In this document: positions 34,316 through 43,044 of the stretch, one piece after another | How positions within the stretch are numbered: position 1 is the stretch's first letter | How the letters are laid out: each line of letters begins with the position of its first letter | NCBI RefSeq assembly: GCF_018137945.1 | Contig: NZ_CP073089.1 | Span: 3,596,001 to 3,660,000 of the forward strand | Direction of reading: 5' to 3' | Length of the DNA: 64,000 nucleotides | From: Brevibacterium sp. W7.2 | GTDB taxonomy: Bacteria; Actinomycetota; Actinomycetes; Actinomycetales; Brevibacteriaceae | The notes under the pieces: generated by a model | What the model was told of the DNA's origin: nothing | Database searches by the model: none | What the model saw: only the letters and a program-made list of their open reading frames with translations | Made by a program: the position numbers and the translations under genes

Positions 34316-34526
34316 GGACACCTCCACTCCTGCCTGCTCCGACAGATCCTCCCCCGCCGAGGCGGTCGACCCGACCGAGGTTGCCTCTATGGTGCCACCA
34401 GGGGTCACATCGGTCCCACCTCGGCGCGGGAAGGGCGTCGAAGTCGTTGCGATCTCAACAATCCCACACATGTAAGGTTGCGTACAGAGGCGGCCCGCCG
34501 GGCCGAAATCGCAGAGAGGCAGACCC

Positions 34527-35768
34527 ATGCGCACTCCCATTCCCGACTACCTCAACGAGATCCTCGACGACCTGCGCGACGACGACCGCGGCGCCGTCGC
34601 GGACTACATCCCCGGACTCGCCTCCGCCGATCCCGACCGCCTGGCCGTCGCCCTGACGACGGTCGAGGGACGCACCTACGCCGCCGGCGACAGCGACGTC
34701 GAGTTCACCATCCAGTCGATGTCGAAGCCCTTCGCCTACGCGGCAGCGCTGACCGACCGGGGCACGACCTTCGTCGACGGCCGCATCGACATCGAACCCT
34801 CGGGTGAGGCGTTCAACGAGCTCTCCCTGGAGACGGGCACCTACCGGCCGAAGAACGCGATGATCAACGCCGGCGCGATCACCGCCCACAGCCTCCTCGT
34901 CGGCGAGGGAGCGAGCCGGGACCAGCGGGTCGAGCGGGCCCTCGCGTTCTTCTCGACGCTGGCCGGCCGACAGCTGCGCATCGACGAGACGATCTACGAA
35001 TCGGAGCTCGAGACCGCCGACCGGAACCTCTCGATCGCGCACATGCTCCACAACTACGGGATCATCGAGGACGACGCCCACGAGGCGGTCGAGGGCTACA
35101 CGGCGCAGTGCTCGATCCTCGTCACGGTCTCCGACATCGCGACGATGGCCGCGACCCTGGCCACCGGTGGCGTCCAACCGGTCACCGGGGAACGGGTGAT
35201 CGCGAAGCCCGTGGCCCGGCAGACGCTGTCGGCGATGGCGGCGGCCGGCATGTACGACGCGGCGGGCTCGTGGTTCAGCGATGTCGGGATCCCCGCGAAG
35301 AGCGGGGTCGCCGGGGGCCTCCTCGGCGCACTGCCCGGCCAGATCGGGCTCGGGGCGTTCTCCCCGCGACTCGACGAGCACGGCAACAGTGTGCGCGGCG
35401 TCGAACTCTTCAGCCGGATGTCCAAGGACATGGGCTTCCATCTCATGGAGGTCGAGACGACGGGATCGCGGGCGCTGCGCGACATCCGCACGGACGGGGA
35501 CACGACGACCGTCGACCTCCAGGGCACCGTGAACTTCAGCGGCGCCGAGGCGATCCTCCACGAACTCGACGGCACCGCCCCGCCGTCGGGCACCGTGGTC
35601 GTCGACGTCAGCCGGGTCGACGCATTCACCGACGTAGGTCGCCGCATGGTGCTCGAGGCGATGCGCCGGCTCACCCTCGACGGACTCGAGGTCGGGCTCT
35701 TCGACCCCGAGTCGAAGCTGCCCGACCCGGACATGGGCGACGGCAACCGTCCCTTCGACGCCGCCTGA
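34527..35768 (+). CDS. glsA: Glutaminase with C-terminal STAS domain
   Basis: This 413-aa protein hydrolyses L-glutamine to glutamate and ammonia. Residues 1-300 are the serine-dependent beta-lactamase-like glutaminase fold with the catalytic S64-x2-K67 (QSMSKPF), PKNAMINAGAI and a later YTAQCSI element. Residues about 310-400 form a STAS domain (GTVVVDVSRVDAFTDVGRRM), a common actinobacterial extension of unknown purpose. GAGAGG precedes the ATG. It is convergent with the MarR gene across a hairpin terminator. It may feed glutamate metabolism together with the nearby 5-oxoproline cluster, but that is inference. Confidence 0.94.
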   Translation: MRTPIPDYLNEILDDLRDDDRGAVADYIPGLASADPDRLAVALTTVEGRTYAAGDSDVEFTIQSMSKPFAYAAALTDRGTTFVDGRIDIEPSGEAFNELSLETGTYRPKNAMINAGAITAHSLLVGEGASRDQRVERALAFFSTLAGRQLRIDETIYESELETADRNLSIAHMLHNYGIIEDDAHEAVEGYTAQCSILVTVSDIATMAATLATGGVQPVTGERVIAKPVARQTLSAMAAAGMYDAAGSWFSDVGIPAKSGVAGGLLGALPGQIGLGAFSPRLDEHGNSVRGVELFSRMSKDMGFHLMEVETTGSRALRDIRTDGDTTTVDLQGTVNFSGAEAILHELDGTAPPSGTVVVDVSRVDAFTDVGRRMVLEAMRRLTLDGLEVGLFDPESKLPDPDMGDGNRPFDAA

Positions 35769-35785
35769 ACAGCTGGGACCGCCGC

Positions 35786-35815
35786 CTGAGGCGCCGGTTT
35801 CTCGCGGTGCCTCAG
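35786..35815. terminator. Bidirectional hairpin terminator between glutaminase and MarR genes
   Basis: The arms CTGAGGCGCCG (35786-35796) and CGGTGCCTCAG (35805-35815) pair over 11 bp with one possible G-U pair, with an 8-nt loop. It is 18 bp after the glutaminase stop and 32 bp after the MarR stop on the opposite strand. There is no U-run. Confidence 0.65.
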
Positions 35816-35846
35816 CGCGGCGCGGGGGCGGCACCGAGGCGCTGGC

Positions 35847-36329
35847 TCACTCCGGTGCGATCGCCTGCGGCTTGAGCGGTTTGAGTTTGCTGACGAGCGC
35901 GAAGAGCTGATCGGCTTCGGCGTCGGTGAGCCCGGAGAACCCGTCGAGGATGATCTCAGCGTTCGTCTGCGCCGCCTCGTCGCGGAGCGCGAACCCCTTC
36001 TCGGTGAGTTCGACGAGCACCCCGCGTTGGTCCTCGGGATCCGGGGTCTGTGTGACGAGACCGCGGGCTTCGAGCCGGCGGAGCAGACGGCTGAGGGCGC
36101 TGCGACTGAGCACCATGAGCTGGAGCAGATCGCGCTGGCGGATCTGCTCGTCCGGCGGAGTGTTGATGAGCGCGTCGAATTCGTTGACGGTGAGGTCATG
36201 GCGGTCGCGGAAGCCGGCGGAGAATCGCACGATGAAGTCCTGATGCTTCTCCATCATGAGGCGCCAGGCGGCGATCTGGATCGGAGCGATCTTCTTGAGG
36301 ATCGTGCTCACTGGGGTCGTCTCAGTCAT
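35847..36329 (-). CDS. MarR family transcriptional regulator
   Basis: This 160-aa winged-helix protein has its recognition region at about 70-100 (MVLSRSALSRLLRRLEARGLV), followed by the wing residues DPEDQRGVLVELTEKG. MarR proteins usually repress their own and a neighbouring gene and are released by small aromatic ligands or oxidation. The ATG at 36329 follows GGGTGGAG. The upstream 592-bp gap contains two candidate operator structures (36518-36556, 36595-36610), but the target gene is not clear. Confidence 0.9.
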   Translation of the reverse strand: MTETTPVSTILKKIAPIQIAAWRLMMEKHQDFIVRFSAGFRDRHDLTVNEFDALINTPPDEQIRQRDLLQLMVLSRSALSRLLRRLEARGLVTQTPDPEDQRGVLVELTEKGFALRDEAAQTNAEIILDGFSGLTDAEADQLFALVSKLKPLKPQAIAPE

Positions 36330-36517
36330 GCTCCACCCCCGACCCGGCAATTCGGCTCCGGGTCGAGGATCTGTGTCGTGCGCGGACGACGTCCGTTGGC
36401 AGGGAGGTGGAGGACACCGGCTGCGAGGCGCGGTGCTGCGACTTTCGAGCGGCATGGGAGGAAGAGAACATAACAACTCCTGCAGACATTCGGGCACGGC
36501 ACTGTGATGACGAATCG

Positions 36518-36556
36518 GCAATCCCACTTGCGGATAACCAGCAATCCCGCTTGTGG
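36518..36556. promoter_or_regulatory. Tandem sites GCAATCCCRCTTGYGG, 23-bp spacing
   Basis: Two 16-bp near-identical copies (36518-36533 and 36541-36556) differ at two transition positions and start 23 bp apart, close to two helical turns. They therefore lie on the same face of the DNA. They sit in the long gap upstream of the MarR gene and are a plausible binding array for a regulator, unidentified. Confidence 0.45.
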
Positions 36557-36594
36557 GGTGAGGATGATGGCGGAGATGAACTCTTCTCAACATT

Positions 36595-36610
36595 TGTTGC
36601 CTCAGCAACA
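36595..36610. promoter_or_regulatory. Inverted repeat TGTTGC-CTCA-GCAACA
   Basis: The 6-bp arms lie in AT-rich sequence, followed by a further TTGTTC half. The TTG...CAA symmetry is the kind bound by MarR-family proteins. Its distance from the MarR start (about 270 bp) weakens the case. Confidence 0.35.
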
Positions 36611-36721
36611 TTTTCATTGTTCAATGGAACTGTTCGGCATTCCGACGGGCGTAGTTCCCCGAAGAATTCCGGCAGCCCCACGAGCGAACCCGATGCATCC
36701 CCGCACCTTCCCCGCTTTGGG

Positions 36722-36757
36722 CTGACGTGCGGCGTCCGGGCGGACGCCGCACGTCAG
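36722..36757. terminator. Hairpin, 17-bp perfect arms, 2-nt spacer
   Basis: Bases 36722-36738 and 36741-36757 are exact inverted copies. It lies about 165 bp beyond the PepSY stop (minus strand), behind a first hairpin, and would isolate the MarR gene region from read-through. Confidence 0.6.
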
Positions 36758-36871
36758 AGTTCTCTCCCAGCATATCCACAGATTCTGCCCTGTCCAGGGA
36801 AATGCGTCTGCGCGTGCGCCTCTCACCACGGATTTCTCACAAGACGCCTTCGGTTTCCCCCGCAAAGCACC

Positions 36872-36911
36872 GACCGCCTCGGCGAGGGATGGTTCCCCCG
36901 CCGAGGCAGTC
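36872..36911 (-). terminator. Hairpin built from inverted copies of the GCCGAGGC motif
   Basis: GACCGCCTCGGCG (36872-36884) and CGCCGAGGCAGTC (36899-36911) pair over 13 positions with one mismatch around a 14-nt loop. It begins 10 bp after the PepSY gene stop, so it is the probable first terminator of that transcript. Confidence 0.6.
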
Positions 36912-36921
36912 GTCCGCTTCC

Positions 36922-38451
36922 TTACTCAGGCCAGCTCCGCGACGCGGGTGCCATCTCCTTCCCGGCACCGGACTGTGCCCGCACCTTCCGTCGGGCGAGG
37001 AGCCCGAGGATGACGTCGAGGACGAGGAACGCGACGAGGCTGAGGCCGACCAGCGGCAGGAAGAGTCCGATGCCGACGGCGGCGAGGACGACGAGAGCCA
37101 CACCCCACCACGGCGCCTGCTTGAGCGCTCCGCGGGCCGGAGCGATCCCGAAGCGGCGCGAGGTGTCGTGCTTGGGTCGGCGCTGCCACCACATCGTGTA
37201 TCCCCACACGACCATCGAGGCGATGCCGAGGGCGAGGACGAAGAGGACGATCTGGTTGGGCAGACCGAACAGCGTCCCCATGTGGAGGTCAATGGCCACA
37301 CTCGTGAGCATCGCCGCCACCCCGTAGTCGGAGAACTCGACGCGGTCGGTCTCGGCCATCGTCGCCATGTCGTAGGCGACGGACACCGTGCCGGTGTTGT
37401 CCGGGTAGTTGTGCTGATAGCGCTCGACGAGCCACGCGGTGTCCGCATCGGCCGGCGGCACGATCTCGATGTACGACGTCGTGAAGCCGGCGTTCTCGGC
37501 CATCGAGGAGATCATGTCGAAGTCCGCCGGATTCGGGGTGCCGGCCGGAGCCGCCTCGGTGCCCCCGGATGCGGCACCATGGCCGGCATGAGCGCCACCG
37601 GCGTCTGCCTCGGTGCCGGGATCCTCACTGAGCTCCGTCGACACCGACGGCGTCGTCCAGTTCAGTGCTTCGCGCAGCGCTCCGACGTTCCCGCCGCCGA
37701 GCTGGGACCACGTGATCCCGGTGGCGGAGAGGAAGAGCATCCCGACCGCGATCCACACACCCGTCGAGGCGTGCCACGACAGGGTGCGGCGCAGCCCCTT
37801 GTGCTTGCGGGAGGGCTTGAGCATCGAGCTGATCTTCTTCGCCTTCCGCGCCCGCACGATCCACAGGCACAGGCCCGCGGCAGCGATGATCCCCATCCAC
37901 GAGGCGGCGAGTTCGCTGTAGTACCGCCCGACGTCGCCGAGGTGGAGGTCGGTGTGGAGGCGGGAGATCCACGTCCGCACCGGCAGGGTGCTCGACGCCG
38001 CGTACACGGGAAGGTCGCCCTTCACCTCAGCGGTCGTCGGGTCGACGAAGATCGTCCGGTAGTCGCTCGAGTCGAGCGTCGGGTCCTCGTACATGACCCG
38101 GGTCGTCATGCCCGGTTCCGGGGCGGGACGGACGGTGGCGATCGTCTGACCCTCCCCGATGTAGGCGTTCGCGGATTCGACCTGGTCGGACAGCGGCAGC
38201 GCCGGTCCCTCCGTCGAGGCGGTGAGTTCGTCGGCGTAGACGACCCGCTCGATCTGCGGGCTGATCGCGTAGACGGCACCGCTGAGGGCGGCGATGAGGA
38301 TGAAGGGGCCGACGAGGATGCCGGCGTAGAAGTGCAGGCGGCGCAGGAGCGAGGAGAACCACGGCTGCCGGCGGTCGGGAGCGGGCCGCCGGGTGGGCGG
38401 CTGGGTGGCGGTGCCCGAGTTTTCGGGCAGGGGTGATGACAGTCCTGTCAT
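36922..38451 (-). CDS. PepSY-domain membrane protein (iron-uptake reductase type)
   Basis: This 509-aa protein has four or five membrane helices: LRRLHFYAGILVGPFILIAAL near 28-48, SELAASWMGIIAAAGLCLW near 170-188, the helix after LRRTLSWHASTG, and two C-terminal helices. Two PepSY-type extracytoplasmic segments lie between them. This architecture is that of PepSY-associated transmembrane proteins linked to siderophore-iron reduction. A His/Gly/Ala-rich stretch (HAGHG) lies in the second loop. The ATG at 38451 has only a weak GAAAG site. It is followed on the same strand by two hairpins. Confidence 0.88.
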   Translation of the reverse strand: MTGLSSPLPENSGTATQPPTRRPAPDRRQPWFSSLLRRLHFYAGILVGPFILIAALSGAVYAISPQIERVVYADELTASTEGPALPLSDQVESANAYIGEGQTIATVRPAPEPGMTTRVMYEDPTLDSSDYRTIFVDPTTAEVKGDLPVYAASSTLPVRTWISRLHTDLHLGDVGRYYSELAASWMGIIAAAGLCLWIVRARKAKKISSMLKPSRKHKGLRRTLSWHASTGVWIAVGMLFLSATGITWSQLGGGNVGALREALNWTTPSVSTELSEDPGTEADAGGAHAGHGAASGGTEAAPAGTPNPADFDMISSMAENAGFTTSYIEIVPPADADTAWLVERYQHNYPDNTGTVSVAYDMATMAETDRVEFSDYGVAAMLTSVAIDLHMGTLFGLPNQIVLFVLALGIASMVVWGYTMWWQRRPKHDTSRRFGIAPARGALKQAPWWGVALVVLAAVGIGLFLPLVGLSLVAFLVLDVILGLLARRKVRAQSGAGKEMAPASRSWPE

Positions 38452-38616
38452 GGTCAAGCTTTCTGTGTGGAATGGTCGGCGAAGGGCGCATTCGGGCGCG
38501 CTTCGCCGGCTCGACGGCGGTCCCGGGCACGCGCGGCAGCACCGTGGCACAGAGTCGGTCGTGGCACGGCGATGCCACGGCATCGGGCAGGGCGGCCGAG
38601 CCGTGGAGGTCAGTGA

Positions 38617-39279
38617 TCAGAAAGCCGGAAGCGGGGGTCCGCGCCTGAGCACCGGTGAGCGCAGCACGCCCAGCGGTGGGGGCACGAAATCGCTGACCGG
38701 GACGGCCAGACGGGGGCGCTCGGGCAGCGCGCGAACGGTGCCGAGGGCCGGCACGAGGGCGCGGACGACGAGGCGGACGAAGGCGAGCAGCCGCACCGGC
38801 AGGGTCTCGGCCCAGTAGATGAGGGCGATCGTCGCGATCGCCGCCACGCAGTGCATGATCGTCATCGGCACGGAGAAGTGCGAATGCATCTGGCTCATCT
38901 GTCCCGCCGAGGCGGCCATCTGTCCCGCCATCGCCCCCGAGCCGTCCATGCCCGCATGGTCCATGGCCTGGCGTTCGACGGCGGTGGCGCCCATCGCCAT
39001 CGGATGCATCGGGGTGAAGACGGAGAAGAGACCGTGGAAGAGGCCCTGGCTGACGAAGACCGAGGGCACGAGTCGGGCCAGGGTCATCCGCCGCCCGGCG
39101 AGGAGCACGCAGACGAGCATCGAAAGCGCCAGCGGGGCGACGATGCCCATGAGCGTCGGCATCGACCCACCGCCGAGGATGTGAGAGGTGAGCGCGAGGA
39201 AGGTAGCGGCAACCGCGGCAGCAGTGCCCCGCAGGGCGCGCTGGCGGCGCCTGTCCATCTTCACGCCCACCATTGTCAC
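38617..39279 (-). CDS. Met/His-rich membrane protein upstream of PepSY gene
   Basis: This 220-aa protein has hydrophobic helices near 16-36, 42-62, 72-88 and 140-160. The third loop (about 90-140) is rich in Met and His (FTPMHPMAM, DHAGMDGSG, SQMHSHFS), a composition typical of periplasmic copper-handling proteins. I do not recognise the family with certainty. It precedes the PepSY gene by 165 bp on the same strand, so the two may form a metal-related unit. The start is uncertain: GTG at 39279 has no clear ribosome site, and ATG at 39258 (MDRRRQRAL) is possible. Confidence 0.7.
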   Translation of the reverse strand: MTMVGVKMDRRRQRALRGTAAAVAATFLALTSHILGGGSMPTLMGIVAPLALSMLVCVLLAGRRMTLARLVPSVFVSQGLFHGLFSVFTPMHPMAMGATAVERQAMDHAGMDGSGAMAGQMAASAGQMSQMHSHFSVPMTIMHCVAAIATIALIYWAETLPVRLLAFVRLVVRALVPALGTVRALPERPRLAVPVSDFVPPPLGVLRSPVLRRGPPLPAF

Positions 39280-39397
39280 ACGAGTGAGCCGGCCGTTCTC
39301 ACCCGACTGCCGGGGTGCGATGCCCGGGATGCAAGGCGCATTGGGCTCCGCATGAGCCTGGTGGCAGAAGCGTCGACTCTGTCATTTCCACAGCGCC

Positions 39398-40387
39398 TCA
39401 TTCCCACAGCGCCGCCACGGCATCCTTGTACTCTCTGCGCGCGGCAAGCGCCTCCTCCATCGTCACCTCGACGAACCGTGTCTTCGTGCCGGGAGTGGCC
39501 CGGGCGACGAGATCCATATCCGCGCTGATGACCGTGGCCACCATGGCATAGCCGCCGCCTGAGACGGCGTCACGGTGAAGGACGATCGGCTGCGTGCCGC
39601 CGGGGATCTGGATCGAACCCACGGCGTAGCCGGCATCGACGATGTTCGACGGGTCGGAACCCGCGCCGAAGGGCTGCTCGCGCTCCACCCACTCCACTCC
39701 GGGCCCCTTGTAGCGCAGGCCGGCTCGGTCGGCGACCGGGGTCAGCTCCCATTCGCCCTCGACGAGGTTGCGCTTGCCCGTCTCCGTCAGCCGGAAATCG
39801 TAGAGGCCCATGAGGATGCGCACATCCTGCTGTTTGGCGAACGACGGCCGCGCCGCTTCTTCGACGACGGTTCTGTTCGGAGCCTCACCGCTGCCCGCGC
39901 CGATCGGCAGCACATCTCCCGCTTCGAGTTTGCGGCCGTTGAATCCGCCCATCTGCCCCAGCGGATAGGTCGACCGTGAGCCGAGCACGACGGGCACATC
40001 GACACCACCGTGGACGGCGATGTAGAAGCGAGCCCCGGAGCGCAGCATGCCGAATTCGACGGTGCCCCCGGCGGGAACCTCCACCGTCTGCCATGTCGGT
40101 GCGGGTTCGCCGTTGACCGTCACATCGATGTCGCCTCCGGTCACGGCGATCGTGGCGGCCGAGTCGAAGCGCAGGTTCGCACCCATGTAGGTGCATTCGA
40201 GGACCGCTTCGTCCGGCGAGTTGCCCACGAGCATATTCGCCGCCTGCGATGAGTAGTTGTCGAGGGATCCCCCTTGCGGCAGTCCGACGTTGTAGTAGCC
40301 GAAGCGGCCCCGATCCTGAACTGTCGTCGACAGGCCGGGGGTGAGGACCTCGAAGGTCGCTCGGTCTGAGGGTGTCGTCGCGCTCAC
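39398..40387 (-). CDS. pxpC: 5-oxoprolinase subunit C / biotin-dependent carboxyltransferase homologue (KipA)
   Basis: This 329-aa protein belongs to the KipA/PxpC half of the carboxyltransferase fold also found in urea amidolyase, with the N-terminal signature LSTTVQDRGRFGYYNVGLPQGG and later VDAGYAVGSIQIPGG. With PxpB and PxpA it opens the lactam of 5-oxoproline in an ATP-dependent reaction. The GTG start at 40387 overlaps the pxpB stop. As the cluster also holds biotin carboxylase and carrier genes, the reaction may instead run through a carboxylated intermediate. It is the last gene of the five-gene unit. Confidence 0.92.
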   Translation of the reverse strand: MSATTPSDRATFEVLTPGLSTTVQDRGRFGYYNVGLPQGGSLDNYSSQAANMLVGNSPDEAVLECTYMGANLRFDSAATIAVTGGDIDVTVNGEPAPTWQTVEVPAGGTVEFGMLRSGARFYIAVHGGVDVPVVLGSRSTYPLGQMGGFNGRKLEAGDVLPIGAGSGEAPNRTVVEEAARPSFAKQQDVRILMGLYDFRLTETGKRNLVEGEWELTPVADRAGLRYKGPGVEWVEREQPFGAGSDPSNIVDAGYAVGSIQIPGGTQPIVLHRDAVSGGGYAMVATVISADMDLVARATPGTKTRFVEVTMEEALAARREYKDAVAALWE

Positions 40388-41292
40388 TTCAGTGCCTCCA
40401 GGAGTTCTGCGTTGTACGCCGGTCCTTCTGCCAGTGCCCGTTCCAGGTCGAAGGTGACCGCAGCCTGCTTGAACGCATAGGTGTTCGCGTCGACCTCCTT
40501 CTGGATCTCGTTGTACTCGGCCTCGTCGATGGGGCGGAAGCGCACGATGTCTCCGGGCTTGAAGAAGATCATGAAATCGGCGAAGTCAGGGCCCTTCTGC
40601 TCGGGTTCGAAGATCGGCGCCGCGGCCACTCCGAACATCTGGTATCCGCCTGCTCCCCGCACGGAGTAGAGGGCACAGAAGCACCCGCCGTGCCCGATCG
40701 TCAGTTTCGGAGTGTCGGTGCGCGGGGCCAAGTACTTCGGGACTTCGAGCTGATGGTCGCGGTCCACCAGCTGATACATGAACGGCAGCCCTGCCACGAA
40801 GCCGACCATCGTGACCAACCACGGCGAGGAGTGGTGGGCCTGGATGAACTCGTCGGCGCCGGCGAAGCCGTTGACGGCGGCCGCATAGTCGAGATCGGTG
40901 CCGGACGGGTCCTGGTGGTAGCCCTCACGGAAACGCTCGCCCACCTCGGCGGTGAAGGGGTCGGAGTACCAGACGGGGACCTCGACGATGCGCGTCTCCA
41001 GCGTCGTCGTGTCGGAATGGATGACCGACTCCTCGACTTCTCTGACGGCCGCCTCGAGCGTGCCCGGGGCGATGACGTCGGGGTCGAACCGGATGAGGAG
41101 TGAGGCGTTGGCGGGGCAGAGTTCGACGATCCCGGGCAGCTCTCCCCCGTCGATGCGTTCGGCGAGGGTCCTGGCGATGAGCATCGCCCGGAAGTTGGCC
41201 TGCAGGCTCATCTCCTCCGACACCTCGACGAAGAGGAATTCGTCGCCTCCGAACGTGTAGCGGGCTGGTCCGAGTTCAATGGTCGTGGTCAT
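40384..41292 (-). CDS. pxpB: 5-oxoprolinase subunit B homologue (KipI/PxpB)
   Basis: This 302-aa protein is of the KipI/allophanate-hydrolase subunit 1 family: the family element VTMVGFVAGLPFMYQL near 167-182 and the preceding H-x-S-x2-W (HHSSPWL), with the C-terminal FKPGDIVRFRPI. It pairs with the following gene product to form the carboxyltransferase-like heterodimer. The ATG overlaps the biotin carboxylase stop (ATGA), so stoichiometric translation is expected. The protein is slightly longer than the classical Bacillus KipI, with about 60 extra N-terminal residues. Confidence 0.92.
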   Translation of the reverse strand: MTTTIELGPARYTFGGDEFLFVEVSEEMSLQANFRAMLIARTLAERIDGGELPGIVELCPANASLLIRFDPDVIAPGTLEAAVREVEESVIHSDTTTLETRIVEVPVWYSDPFTAEVGERFREGYHQDPSGTDLDYAAAVNGFAGADEFIQAHHSSPWLVTMVGFVAGLPFMYQLVDRDHQLEVPKYLAPRTDTPKLTIGHGGCFCALYSVRGAGGYQMFGVAAAPIFEPEQKGPDFADFMIFFKPGDIVRFRPIDEAEYNEIQKEVDANTYAFKQAAVTFDLERALAEGPAYNAELLEALK

Positions 41293-42641
41293 AGCGTCTC
41301 CAGAAGGATGTCGGCGGATTCCACAAAGGTCGAATAGTGGTCGACGGCGGCGAATTCCTCGCGGGCGATGAGCGCGCGCAGCAGGGGAACCGTGGTCTTC
41401 ACCCCGTCGATCTCGGTGTCGTCGAGCGCGCGCTGCATCTTCGCAATGGCCTGGTCGCGGTTCGGCGCGTGCACGATGAGCTTGGCGAGCATCGAATCGT
41501 AGAAGGGGGCGACGACTCCGCCTTCGACGAAGCCGGAGTCGATCCGCACTCCCTCCCCGTCCGGCCAACGCAGTGCGGTGATCGTCCCCGGCGACGGCAT
41601 GAAGTTGTGTGCGGGGTCTTCCGCGTTGATGCGCACCTCGATCGCGTGCCCGTCGAAGGCGACCTCGTCCTGCGTGACCGACAGTCCGCGGCTCTCGGCG
41701 ATCCGCAGCTGTTCGGCGACGATGTCGATTCCCGTGACGAATTCGGTGACGGGGTGTTCGACCTGCAGACGGGTGTTCATCTCGATGAAGGCGGCGGTCT
41801 CGCGAGCCGGGTCGTAGAGGAACTCGACGGTTCCCGCCCCTTTGTAGCCTGACCGCCGTGCCAACTCGACGGACGACGAGCGGATGAGGTCACGAACGTG
41901 GTCGGGGAGACTCGGCGCCTCTGCCTCTTCGATGACCTTCTGCTGGCGTCGCTGCATCGAGCAGTCACGGTCACCCAAGTGGATGTACCGCTCCCCGTCA
42001 CCGAGGACCTGGACTTCGACGTGTCGGGCGCGGTCGACGAAGCGCTCCATGTACAGAGCGTCATCGCCGAATGCCGCGGCGGCCTCTGCCCGGGCGATGT
42101 CGATCGTTCCGGACAGCTGCTCTGCCGACTCGACTCGACGAATGCCGCGGCCGCCTCCGCCTGCCGATGCCTTGACCACGAGCGGATACCCGATCTCCGC
42201 AGCGATCGCCGTGACGTCGGCGTCGGCGGCGAGCGCGCCATCGGACCCGGCGAGGGTGGGGACGCCGGCGTCGACGGCCGCTGCGCGAGCCGCGGCCTTG
42301 TTGCCCATCAGGCGGATCGACTCCGGATCGGGTCCGACCCAGATGATCCCGGCGTCGCTGACCATCTGGGCGAAGTCGGCGTTCTCGGAGAGGAAGCCGA
42401 AGCCGGGATGAAGTGCGTCGGCACCGGAATCGCGGGCGGCTTTCAGTACGGCTTCTCCGTTGAGATAGGAAGCGGTGGCCGGTGCGGGACCGACGAGTGC
42501 GGTGTCATCGGCCATCTGAGCGGCCAGGGAGTCCGTGTCCGCCTCGCTGACGGCGAGGGTCGTGCGTATTCCGAGTTGTCGGGCGGTGCGTATGATGCGC
42601 ACCGCGATTTCGCCACGGTTGGCGATGAATAGGTGGTCCAT
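41289..42641 (-). CDS. accC: Biotin carboxylase subunit
   Basis: In this 450-aa enzyme, ATP and bicarbonate carboxylate the biotin on the carrier protein. Domains in order are the N-domain with LFIANRGEIAVRIIRTA, the ATP-grasp domain with the glycine loop KASAGGGGRGIR (about 156-167), HVEVQVLGD, the catalytic EMNTRLQVEHPVTE, and the biotin carboxylase C-domain (YDSMLAKLIVHA). GGAGA precedes the ATG. In this cluster its partner carboxyltransferase is presumably PxpB/PxpC rather than an acetyl-CoA carboxylase, since no AccD-type gene is present. Confidence 0.93.
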   Translation of the reverse strand: MDHLFIANRGEIAVRIIRTARQLGIRTTLAVSEADTDSLAAQMADDTALVGPAPATASYLNGEAVLKAARDSGADALHPGFGFLSENADFAQMVSDAGIIWVGPDPESIRLMGNKAAARAAAVDAGVPTLAGSDGALAADADVTAIAAEIGYPLVVKASAGGGGRGIRRVESAEQLSGTIDIARAEAAAAFGDDALYMERFVDRARHVEVQVLGDGERYIHLGDRDCSMQRRQQKVIEEAEAPSLPDHVRDLIRSSSVELARRSGYKGAGTVEFLYDPARETAAFIEMNTRLQVEHPVTEFVTGIDIVAEQLRIAESRGLSVTQDEVAFDGHAIEVRINAEDPAHNFMPSPGTITALRWPDGEGVRIDSGFVEGGVVAPFYDSMLAKLIVHAPNRDQAIAKMQRALDDTEIDGVKTTVPLLRALIAREEFAAVDHYSTFVESADILLETL

Positions 42642-42708
42642 GAGAGGGTCTCCAGCTCTGGGTGGATGGGAATTCTCGGGATCGGCCGGGATAGGAACCC
42701 GGGCGGCC

Positions 42709-42948
42709 TCAGGCCTCGTCGATGACGGCGATGACGTCGCCCGGGTTGACCGTGCCCTCGTTCTCCACGTTGAAGGAGGCGACGGTACCGGCGGTCTCCG
42801 CTTTGACCTCGGTGAATTGCTTCATGATCTCGACGATTCCGATCGTCTGTCCCGCTTCGACGGTGTCGCCGATCTCGACGAAGTCGTCCTTTCCGGGGGC
42901 GGGCTTCCGGTAGAAGACACCGGGGAGTGGGGAGATGATCTCAGCCAT
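42709..42948 (-). CDS. accB: Biotin carboxyl carrier protein
   Basis: This 79-aa protein consists of just the lipoyl/biotinyl domain. The biotin-accepting Lys43 lies in VEIMKQFTEV, where the usual A/V-M-K-M is I-M-K-Q, a variant seen in carriers of PxpABC clusters. AGGAACC precedes the ATG at 42948. It lies between pxpA and accC, all on the minus strand with short gaps, so it is one operon. Confidence 0.93.
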   Translation of the reverse strand: MAEIISPLPGVFYRKPAPGKDDFVEIGDTVEAGQTIGIVEIMKQFTEVKAETAGTVASFNVENEGTVNPGDVIAVIDEA

Positions 42949-43044
42949 GTCGGTTCCTGCTTTCGTTGTTCTTCACTGGCCGGACGTCAGCGTCCGATTG
43001 GGTGGGGAATGTCTGGAGAGGGGTCTGGGAATCTGCGAGGACCG

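Larger units (their letters stand above)
36330..36921. other. 592-bp intergenic region between MarR and PepSY genes
   Basis: No gene is supported here. It holds the tandem sites and inverted repeat listed separately, and two hairpins at 36722-36757 and 36872-36911 that follow the PepSY gene in its direction of transcription. The middle part (36460-36660) is lower in GC than the surroundings. Confidence 0.6.
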
